From Elusimicrobiota bacterium (GTDB lineage: Bacteria > Elusimicrobiota > Elusimicrobia > UBA1565 > UBA9628), in contig JACQBB010000332.1 of assembly GCA_016194625.1 (NCBI GenBank), positions 1-6,148 of the forward strand: 6,148 nucleotides of DNA, read 5' to 3'. The position numbers and the translations under genes were made by a program. Positions 1-6,148 of this stretch are shown piece after piece (within the stretch, counting starts at the first letter, position 1; every line of letters begins with the position of its first letter). The notes under the pieces were generated by a model. The model ran no database searches and was not told the origin of the DNA. It worked only from the letters and a program-made list of their open reading frames with translations.

Positions 1-408
1 CTCGTTGGCCGCGGGGGCCGCGAAGCCCGAGAAGGCCGCCGAGGAGCGCTCGCCCACGCCGATGTCGAGCATGATCAGGCCGTTGGCGGCGTAGCGCGCG
101 GCCAGCGCCGCGCGCGCCGGCGCGCCCATCCGGGTCGCCGCGGCGTAGCCGGCCCAGAACTCCAGCACGACGACTCGGCCGTAGTACTCGCCGACGCCGT
201 GGGCCCCCGAGGGGCCGGGCAGGTCGAAGTCCGGCGCCGGGTCCCCGGCCGACGGTCCTGCCGCGGCGGCCGGCGCCGCAGACAGGGCGGACATCGTCTT
301 GCGCGAGGCGGCCATGCGCTCGGAGAGGTCCGCGTAGGCGCCGGACAGCGTCTGGGCGCGGGCGGACACGGCCAGGACCAGCGCGACTGCGGCCAGGAGG
401 TTCCTCAT
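1..408 (-). CDS. Exported thioredoxin-fold (TlpA/redoxin-like) protein lacking the CxxC cysteines, partial
   Basis: This is the first 136 residues of a protein that runs off the window edge. It starts at ATG 408-406, with GGAGG (425-421) and TGAGG (415-411) upstream as possible ribosome binding sites. Residues 1-18 form a Sec signal peptide: a short basic start (MRN), a hydrophobic core and ARA before Q19. An Ala/Pro-rich linker (about 42-56) follows. The redoxin-type opening PAPDFDLPG starts at residue 57, then the strand and helix VVVLEFWAGY (79-88). This aligns with the TlpA/AhpC-TSA active-site block (FWATWCPPC then R and a later P), but the CxxC positions are A89 and T92, while W85, R93 and P97 are kept. 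A disulfide oxidoreductase role is therefore unlikely; a structural, binding or non-redox role is inferred. The fold call is reasonably safe. The function is unknown and the C-terminal half is unseen. Confidence 0.7.
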   Translation of the reverse strand, partial: MRNLLAAVALVLAVSARAQTLSGAYADLSERMAASRKTMSALSAAPAAAAGPSAGDPAPDFDLPGPSGAHGVGEYYGRVVVLEFWAGYAAATRMGAPARAALAARYAANGLIMLDIGVGERSSAAFSGFAAPAANE

Positions 409-558
409 GTCCTCAGGATGCCTCCGGAGTCGCGCCCTTGACAGAACCGCAGGACCCATTGACATCTGGGCCTTTGGACCTATTCGCCGTGACTCCCCGG
501 GTCGGGCTGGCACGCGGCGCGGTGTTGTGCTATCCTAAAGGCAAGAAGCTCCCTCACC
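409..558. other. Divergent intergenic region with direct repeats and promoter-like elements
   Basis: This spacer separates the minus-strand thioredoxin-like gene from plus-strand hicB. It contains two TTGACA hexamers on the plus strand (438-443 and 459-464, 21 bases apart), two copies of GGACCYATT (452-460 and 476-484, 24 bases apart) and an 8-base palindrome CTCCGGAG (422-429) that overlaps a possible ribosome binding site of the minus-strand gene. These elements could be operators or -35 boxes. Only a poor -10 (TATTCG, 481-486) follows the second TTGACA at a 16-base spacing. I saw no convincing promoter for the minus-strand gene and no terminator. Confidence 0.4.
507..536 (+). promoter_or_regulatory. 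Probable promoter of hicBA with extended -10
   Basis: CTGGCA (507-512, four of six matches to TTGACA), an 18-base spacer and TATCCT (531-536) make a sigma-70-like promoter. TGC directly before the -10 gives the TGn of an extended -10 element, which can compensate for the weak -35. Transcription would start near 543, about 16 bases before the hicB ATG. No Shine-Dalgarno sequence is seen in that short leader. HicB proteins often repress their own promoter, but I could not identify a clear HicB operator here. Confidence 0.45.
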
Positions 559-903
559 ATGCCCGATATCCAGATCGACTATAAAGCGAACATCCCCGTG
601 CTTGTCGCCCGAGAAGACGGCGCGATCGTCGCGTATACGCCGGCGCTCAATCTCGGCTCTTGCGGGCGCACGCAAGCCGAAGCCTTGAAACGCCTCGGCG
701 ACGCGATCAACCTCTTTTTTTCTGAGCTGATCGAGATGGGGACGCTGGACAAGGCTCTGAAGGAATTGGGCTGGCGGGAGGCAAAAGACCGGCGCTTCGT
801 CGTCCCCCGCTCCAACGAACAGCCCGCCAAGATCCAGCGAAACATCCCCACCCACCTGCTGGGGCGACGGAGCATGAACATCCGGGTCCCGGTGGCGGCG
901 TGA
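559..903 (+). CDS. hicB: HicB-family antitoxin
   Basis: This 114-residue protein has the partly degraded RNase H-like fold of HicB antitoxins (UPF0150 type). Residues 20-32 (DGAIVAYTPALNL) match the family strand block with its Ala-x-x-Pro-x-Leu core. It is followed by GRTQAEALKRLGDAINLFF (36-54), the conserved glycine-Thr-x-x-Glu-Ala helix. The tail (about 70-114) is basic and shows no clear ribbon-helix-helix or helix-turn-helix domain. By family knowledge the protein should bind and neutralise the adjacent HicA; DNA binding for autoregulation is not evident. The stop is one base before the hicA start, so translation is probably coupled. G+C is visibly lower than in the neighbours (107 of 180 bases in 541-720 by hand count, against 143 of 180 in 4201-4380), which suggests acquisition by transfer. 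A T7 run sits at 715-721. Confidence 0.88.
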   Translation: MPDIQIDYKANIPVLVAREDGAIVAYTPALNLGSCGRTQAEALKRLGDAINLFFSELIEMGTLDKALKELGWREAKDRRFVVPRSNEQPAKIQRNIPTHLLGRRSMNIRVPVAA

Positions 904-904
904 C

Positions 905-1138
905 GTGCCTCGACTCGTCCCCGTCCGCCCGGCCAAGCTGATCAAGTTCTTCCAGCGGATGGGCTGGACCGTGTCCAAACGCGGCTCGGGCGACCATATC
1001 GCGCTGAGAAAAGAGGGATACAGCCGGCCAATCATCATCCCCGATTACAATGAAGTGCCGAAGTCGATCATCAAGAGCAACCTGTCGACCGCCGGCATCA
1101 CGATGGACGAGTACTTCGAGGTCATGAGCCAGCTCTGA
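905..1138 (+). CDS. hicA: HicA-family mRNA interferase toxin
   Basis: This 77-residue protein has the compact double-stranded-RNA-binding-like fold of HicA toxins. The opening helix PAKLIKFFQRMGW (9-21) is followed by KRGSGDHIALRK (25-36). H31 is in the position of the catalytic histidine of HicA ribonucleases, and the Gly-Ser before it is typical. The middle strand RPIIIPDYNEVPKSIIKS fits the family pattern of a Pro-rich strand before the second helix. The predicted role is cleavage of mRNA when not bound by HicB. The start is a GTG, one base after the hicB stop. The G-rich stretch 891-898 inside hicB could serve as its ribosome binding site, and the next in-frame ATG (residue 19) would remove the first helix. 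The order antitoxin-toxin is the reverse of the classical hicAB arrangement. All key family residues look intact, so the toxin is probably functional. Confidence 0.88.
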   Translation: MPRLVPVRPAKLIKFFQRMGWTVSKRGSGDHIALRKEGYSRPIIIPDYNEVPKSIIKSNLSTAGITMDEYFEVMSQL

Positions 1139-1159
1139 CCGCCGCACGTCAAGCCCGCC

Positions 1160-1188
1160 TTCACGGTCTTCGCACAAAAAGCTAGAAT
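1160..1188 (+). promoter_or_regulatory. Promoter of the CoA-transferase/ettA operon, probably giving a leaderless mRNA
   Basis: TTCACG (1160-1165, four of six matches to the -35 consensus), a spacer of exactly 17 bases and TAGAAT (1183-1188, five of six matches to TATAAT) form a good sigma-70-type promoter in the 56-base gap after hicA. Only six bases separate the -10 from the ATG at 1195, so the expected start of transcription falls on or next to the A of the start codon. There is no Shine-Dalgarno sequence upstream of the ATG, which agrees with leaderless translation. Confidence 0.6.
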
Positions 1189-1194
1189 CGCGGC

Positions 1195-1932
1195 ATGACC
1201 GCGACCGCCGAGACCGCGACCGAGTACACGCTCAACGAGCTGATGTGCGTCCTGGCCGCGCGCGAGATCCAGGACGGGGACGTCGTCTTCGTCGGCATCG
1301 GCCTGCCGAACCTGGCCTGCAACCTCGCCCGCGCCACCCACGCGCCGAACATGACCCTGATCTACGAGTCGGGCGCCGTCGGCGCCATCCCCGACCGCGT
1401 CCCCCCGTCCATCGGCGACCCGGCCTTGGTCACGGGGTCGCTCATGGTGACCTCGATGGCCGACATCTTCCAGTCGTTCCTGCAGAACGGCAAGATCCAG
1501 ATCGGCTTCCTGGGCGGCGCGCAGGTGGACAAGCACGGCAACATCAACACCACGGCCGTCGGCCCGTACGACGCCCCGAAGGTCCGCCTGCCCGGCTCCG
1601 GCGGCGCCTCGGAGATCGCGGCGCACGCGCAGAAGGTCCTGATCGTCACCAAGCTCGACAAGCGCGCGTTCCCGGAGAAGGTGGACTTCGTGACCTCGAA
1701 CGGCAAGCGCGTGAAGAAGGTCATCACGAACATGGGCATTTTAGAGCCCGACGCGAGCGGCGAGCTGACCCTCACCGCCGTCTACCCGAACGTGACCCAC
1801 GAGGCCGTGCAGGAGAACGTCGGCTGGACGCTCAAGCGCGCGGCGGTCATGCAGCCGATCGCCCTGCCGATGAAGCACGAGATCGAGCTCCTGCGCACCA
1901 AGCTGGACCCCAAGCGGCTCCACATCAAGTAA
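1195..1932 (+). CDS. CoA-transferase beta subunit (glutaconate/3-oxoacid CoA-transferase family I)
   Basis: This 245-residue cytoplasmic protein belongs to the beta-subunit side of family I CoA-transferases, which move CoA between an acyl-CoA and a carboxylic acid through a glutamyl-CoA thioester. Visible motifs are GIGLPN (34-39, nucleotide/CoA-loop type), YESGAVG (57-63) with E58 at the place of the catalytic glutamate of glutaconate CoA-transferase subunit B, FLGGAQVDKHGNINTT in the middle, and the glycine-rich LPGSGGASEIA. The length is close to known GctB proteins, so the protein looks complete. The substrate cannot be read from sequence: glutaconate, 3-oxoadipate or steroid-ring-degradation enzymes (IpdB-like) share this fold, although the retained Glu argues for a normal transferase. 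The alpha subunit that such enzymes need is not adjacent: hicA lies upstream and ettA follows nine bases downstream. Confidence 0.85.
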   Translation: MTATAETATEYTLNELMCVLAAREIQDGDVVFVGIGLPNLACNLARATHAPNMTLIYESGAVGAIPDRVPPSIGDPALVTGSLMVTSMADIFQSFLQNGKIQIGFLGGAQVDKHGNINTTAVGPYDAPKVRLPGSGGASEIAAHAQKVLIVTKLDKRAFPEKVDFVTSNGKRVKKVITNMGILEPDASGELTLTAVYPNVTHEAVQENVGWTLKRAAVMQPIALPMKHEIELLRTKLDPKRLHIK

Positions 1933-1936
1933 GAGG
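1931..1936 (+). promoter_or_regulatory. Shine-Dalgarno site of ettA
   Basis: AAGAGG ends five bases before the ettA ATG at 1942 and overlaps the TAA stop of the CoA-transferase gene (1930-1932). It is the clearest ribosome binding site in the window. It fixes the ettA start and suggests cotranscription and translational coupling with the upstream gene. Confidence 0.7.
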
Positions 1937-1941
1937 CGAAC

Positions 1942-3474
<1,533 letters not shown>

Positions 3475-3487
3475 CGCGCAGCTGAGC

Positions 3488-4924
3488 GTGGACGCCCGGC
3501 GCGCGGCGAGAACGACGGCGGTCCTCGGGGCCGCCGTCTTCCTTTTCGCCCTGGCCCTGCGCCTGCGCGGCCTGGGCACGGTCTTCGCCGTCGACGACGA
3601 GATCATGCAGTTCTACGAGGCGCTCGGCCCCGCCGGCTGGAAGGAGTTCTTCCGCGTCCTCGCCCACAACCCCCACCACGTCCTGCTCGACCCGCTGGGC
3701 ACGCGCCTGGCCGCGCTCGGCTGGGACTCGCTGACGATGATGCGGCTGCCGTCGGCCCTCTGGGGCGCCCTCGGCTGCTGGCTGGTCTGCCGCCTCGGCG
3801 CGCGCGAAGGCAAGCCCGGCCTGGGCCTCTCGGCCGGCCTGCTGCTCTCCGTCTCGCTGCTGCACCTCGATTGGTCGCGCCGTGCGGACTTCTACGCCCT
3901 CCTGACGGCGGTCTCCCTGTGGAGCGTCGTCGATTACCTGTCCGTGCTCGACGACCCTGCGAAATGGCCCCGCCTGGCGCTCTCCGGTTCTGTTTTCTTG
4001 CTGGGGCATCCGTACGCGGTCCTGATGTCCGTCTTCCAAGCGTCGTTCGCCTTCCTGACCGTCCCGAAGGAGCGCCGCCCCGAGGTGTTCCGCGCGCTCT
4101 TCAAGGCCTGGTCCCTCGCCGGCGCCGTCTTCCTCCCCTGGTTCCTGTTCTCCACGCGCTCGCTCCTCGACGCCTCCACTTTCGACTTCCGCGGCAACCC
4201 CACGACCCTGCGCTTCGGCGACTTCCTCGCCGGACTGCCCGCCGCGCTCGCGCTCAAGCCCGAGGCCGGCGCCGTCCCGGCGTGGGCCGCCGGACTGTTC
4301 GCCGCGGCGTTCGCCGCCGGCTGGGCCTCCTCGCTCGTCGGCGTGATCCGCGGGCCGCGCCCGCGCCTGCTCGTCTTCGCCCACGCCGTCCTCGCCTTCG
4401 CGCTCGTCGCCGTCGTCGCCGCCGACCTGCGCTATCACTATTACCTCGCGCACCGGCAGCTGCTGTGGGTCCTGCCGTTCTACCTGCTCGCGGTCGCCGA
4501 CGGCTGGTCGCGCTGGCTGCCCGCCGGCGCGCCGCGCACGCTCGCGCTCGCGGCGGCCGTCGCCGGCGCGCTGCCGCCGGCCGCCGCGGTCACCGCCTGG
4601 CAGGAGGCTCGCGCCGAGGGGATGTCCCGCTTCGCCGGACAGCTGTACCACCTCGTCCTCAGCGGCGACGAGGTCGGCTTCGAGAACGACCAGCTGCTGG
4701 CCGGCTTCCTGTTCTACTACGACCGGCCCGCGTTCCGCCGCATCGCCGACATGCGCCTGGTCCGCGGGATGATGACCTACGAGTTCCCGCCCGGCTTCCG
4801 CGTCGAGCACGCGGCCAAGACCTTGGCCTTCGTCCCCGGGACGCCGTGCGCCCCCGCCCGGCGCTGGACCGTGTGCGGGAGCATCTACGACACCGGACTG
4901 CTCCCGCCCGAACGGCTGAAGTGA
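3488..4924 (+). CDS. GT39/PMT_2-like polytopic membrane glycosyltransferase
   Basis: This is a 478-residue integral membrane protein of GT-C type. GTG 3488 is chosen as the start because it lies two bases after the original ettA stop and directly before a basic N-terminus and first membrane helix (about 11-24). A longer frame from ATG 3392 would add 32 residues that are only ettA read out of frame. After helix 1 comes VDDEIMQFYEAL with D36, D37 and E38, the acidic motif in the first external loop that GT-C enzymes use for catalysis. It is followed by HNPHHVLLDPLG (60-71), which corresponds to the Pro-rich loop of the family. Many hydrophobic segments run to about residue 370, including HYYLAHRQLLWVLPFYLLAV (from 317), and then a roughly 100-residue, probably periplasmic tail. 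By family it should transfer sugar from a polyprenyl-phosphate donor. Acceptor and sugar are unknown, and a noncatalytic relative cannot be excluded. Confidence 0.7.
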   Translation: MDARRAARTTAVLGAAVFLFALALRLRGLGTVFAVDDEIMQFYEALGPAGWKEFFRVLAHNPHHVLLDPLGTRLAALGWDSLTMMRLPSALWGALGCWLVCRLGAREGKPGLGLSAGLLLSVSLLHLDWSRRADFYALLTAVSLWSVVDYLSVLDDPAKWPRLALSGSVFLLGHPYAVLMSVFQASFAFLTVPKERRPEVFRALFKAWSLAGAVFLPWFLFSTRSLLDASTFDFRGNPTTLRFGDFLAGLPAALALKPEAGAVPAWAAGLFAAAFAAGWASSLVGVIRGPRPRLLVFAHAVLAFALVAVVAADLRYHYYLAHRQLLWVLPFYLLAVADGWSRWLPAGAPRTLALAAAVAGALPPAAAVTAWQEARAEGMSRFAGQLYHLVLSGDEVGFENDQLLAGFLFYYDRPAFRRIADMRLVRGMMTYEFPPGFRVEHAAKTLAFVPGTPCAPARRWTVCGSIYDTGLLPPERLK

Positions 4925-4941
4925 TGCGTCTCTGTCGCCGT

Positions 4942-4959
4942 TCCCGGCCCTCGCCGGGA
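4942..4959 (+). other. Perfect 7-bp hairpin between the glycosyltransferase and RnfD-like genes
   Basis: TCCCGGC (4942-4948), loop CCTC and GCCGGGA (4953-4959) make a strong GC stem within the 43-base gap, ending eight bases before the ATG at 4968. No T-run follows, so it is not a standard intrinsic terminator. It lies where a ribosome binding site would be and could limit translation of the downstream gene or act as an mRNA processing or stability element. In DNA this GC-rich such a stem may also arise by chance. Confidence 0.45.
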
Positions 4960-4967
4960 CGCGCGAC

Positions 4968-5801
4968 ATGCCCTCGAAGACCCTCGATCAACTGCGCGGT
5001 TCCGTGCCGCCCGCCTCGGACCCGCGCTGGCGCCAGCTCGCCCTGCACCTGGCCTTCCTCGCCTACGCGCTGACGACGCCGTCGTTCCACCGCACCGTCG
5101 CGCAGTACGCGCTCGGCCTGGCGGGGGCCGTCGCGGCCGAGCTCCTGTTCCAGTACGGCCGCGAGAAGCGCGTGTATTTCCCCATCAGCGCGGTCATCAC
5201 CTCGATGGGCTTCCAGCTGCTCGTCGTCACCCCTCATCCGTGGGTGTACGCGGCCCTGGGCGCGGCGGCGATGGCCGGCAAGAACCTGGCGCGCTGGCGC
5301 GGCCGCCACGTGTTCAACCCGTCGAACGCGGTCGTCGTCGCCTGCGGCCTGTTCGTCCCGGCCGGGGTCGTGCTCGTCACCGGCTCCTGGGGCGGGTCCG
5401 CGTGGGGCCTGGCGCTCGCCGCGGGGCTGGGCTTCTTCGTGGTCCGCGCCGCGGGGCGCCTGCCGGTCGTCGTCGGGTACCTCGCCGGCTTCGTGTTCGC
5501 CGCGGCCGCCCTGCACCTGGCGTTGGACCGCCCGATGTCGCGGTGCCTGGCGCCGCTCGCGGACCCGCTCTTCGCCGTGTTCGCCTTCTTCATGATCACC
5601 GACCCGCGCACCACGCCCGGCGGGACCTTCGAGGGGCTGGTGTTCGGCGTGCTGATCGCCGAGCTGGAGGGCTTCCTGCGCGCCGGCGGCGCGGCGTACG
5701 CTCCGTTCTACGCGCTGTGCCTGATGACGCTGGCCGAGGCGGCGTTCCCGCGCGCGTTCGGCCTGCCCGCGCGCGCGCCCGAGCCCGCGCCCGCGCGCTA
5801 G
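4968..5801 (+). CDS. RnfD/NqrB-family membrane protein, solitary, UnbU/enediyne-E5-like
   Basis: This 277-residue protein is made almost entirely of membrane helices. It shares the core motifs of the RnfD/NqrB/RnfE family: AVITSMGFQLLV (75-86), an AAMAGKNL helix, HVFNPSNAV (114-122) equivalent to the NPFNPA loop, and FFMITDPRTTP (207-217), the most diagnostic block. In true RnfD and NqrB an S-G-A-T segment carries covalent FMN on its threonine. No such segment is visible between residues 125 and 165, where it is expected, and the protein is shorter than RnfD (about 350 residues). No other rnf or nqr gene is adjacent. It therefore resembles the stand-alone RnfD-like proteins (UnbU/E5 type) that occur with ASPIC/UnbV proteins in some genomes; no such partner is in view. 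Electron or ion transport is possible but unproven. The start is taken at ATG 4968, before DPRW (18-21). No clear ribosome binding site is seen. Confidence 0.75.
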   Translation: MPSKTLDQLRGSVPPASDPRWRQLALHLAFLAYALTTPSFHRTVAQYALGLAGAVAAELLFQYGREKRVYFPISAVITSMGFQLLVVTPHPWVYAALGAAAMAGKNLARWRGRHVFNPSNAVVVACGLFVPAGVVLVTGSWGGSAWGLALAAGLGFFVVRAAGRLPVVVGYLAGFVFAAAALHLALDRPMSRCLAPLADPLFAVFAFFMITDPRTTPGGTFEGLVFGVLIAELEGFLRAGGAAYAPFYALCLMTLAEAAFPRAFGLPARAPEPAPAR

Positions 5802-6148
5802 CCCAGGACGTCGCGCGCGACGATCAGCGACTGGACTTCCGTCGTCCCCTCGTAGATCTCGGTCACGCGCACGTCGCGGTAGTAGCGCTCGACCGGGAAC
5901 TCGCGCACGTAGCCGTTGCCGCCGTGGATCTGGACGGCGTCGAAGCAGGCCTTGTTGGCCGCGCGCGACGCGAAGGACTTGGCCATCGAGGCCTCGCGCG
6001 TGCACTTCTTCCCCTGCGCGAGCAGCTGCGCGGCGCGGTACACGAGCAGGCGCGCGGCGTCCAGGTTCGTCGCCATGTCGGCGATCTTCGCCTGCGTCAG
6101 CTGGAACTCGGCCAGCGTCTTGCCGAACTGCTTGCGCTGCTTGGCGTA
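5798..6148 (-). CDS. Acyl-CoA dehydrogenase, C-terminal part
   Basis: The last 116 residues of an FAD-dependent acyl-CoA dehydrogenase are encoded here; the N-terminal two thirds lie beyond 6148. The fragment opens with YAKQRKQFGKTLAEFQLTQ, the typical start of the C-terminal helical domain with the Arg-Lys-x-Phe-Gly flavin-contact motif. It continues with KIADMATNLDAARLLVYRAA, EASMAKSFAS and AVQIHGGNGYVREFPVERYYRD (the Gln-Ile-His-Gly-Gly FAD-binding loop), then TEIYEGTTEVQ. The glutamate of YEGTTE is the usual catalytic base in short- and medium-chain and many branched-chain enzymes. It ends VARDVLG, normal for the family. The enzyme oxidises an acyl-CoA to the 2-enoyl-CoA and passes electrons to ETF; the chain specificity is not readable. 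The stop codon (5800-5798) lies in a CTAG shared with the stop of the convergent RnfD-like gene. Confidence 0.95.
   Translation of the reverse strand, partial: YAKQRKQFGKTLAEFQLTQAKIADMATNLDAARLLVYRAAQLLAQGKKCTREASMAKSFASRAANKACFDAVQIHGGNGYVREFPVERYYRDVRVTEIYEGTTEVQSLIVARDVLG

Noticed and set aside
509..530. TGGCACG with a downstream TTGTGC, resembling a sigma-54 promoter.
   Set aside because: Sigma-54 sites need the GC twelve bases after the GG. Here the TTGTGC element is several bases too far downstream and the required positions read GG.
1137..1168. GACCG and CGGTC arms after hicA as a possible terminator.
   Set aside because: There are only five pairs with a loop of over 20 bases and no T-run, and the second arm overlaps the proposed -35 of the next gene.
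4659..6005. A 448-codon minus-strand open frame across the RnfD-like gene into the acyl-CoA dehydrogenase.
   Set aside because: Composition is Arg/Gly-rich, and it overlaps two genes with clear family motifs in other frames.

Overview
The window is 6148 bases of very GC-rich, densely packed bacterial DNA. It holds seven recognisable protein genes and no RNA gene, CRISPR array or insertion sequence. A Sec-type signal peptide on a thioredoxin-fold protein, a lipid-linked-sugar-type glycosyltransferase and strong codon bias towards G/C third positions fit an uncultured, high-GC, probably Gram-negative bacterium. Elusimicrobiota or a similar metagenome-known phylum is possible, but no marker here settles it.

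Layout. Positions 1-408 (minus strand) hold the start of an exported TlpA/redoxin-like protein in which both cysteines of the usual CxxC active site are replaced. Positions 409-558 are a divergent intergenic region with promoter-like and repeat elements. Positions 559-1138 (plus) hold a hicB-hicA toxin-antitoxin pair, antitoxin first, clearly lower in G+C than its surroundings. Position 1195 starts a probable operon: a CoA-transferase beta subunit (1195-1932, apparently leaderless), then an EttA-type ABC-F ATPase (1942-3474), then a membrane glycosyltransferase of GT39/PMT_2 type (start chosen at GTG 3488, end 4924), then an RnfD/NqrB-like membrane protein (4968-5801). The last gene converges on, and overlaps by four bases, the C-terminal part of an acyl-CoA dehydrogenase on the minus strand (5798-6148).

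The strongest anomaly is in ettA. The reading frame is normal up to the second-domain Walker B region. About fifty codons, including the H-switch of the second ATPase domain, are then missing. The authentic EttA C-terminal tail is still present, but in another frame (3429-3485), and ends two bases before the next gene. This is either a real deletion that damages a translation factor or an assembly error. The CoA-transferase and the acyl-CoA dehydrogenase suggest acyl-CoA or organic-acid metabolism nearby, but their partners lie outside the window. I found no convincing new multi-gene defence or mobile system. The most unusual items are the altered ettA, the cysteine-less thioredoxin-like protein and the solitary RnfD-like protein without the flavin-attachment motif.
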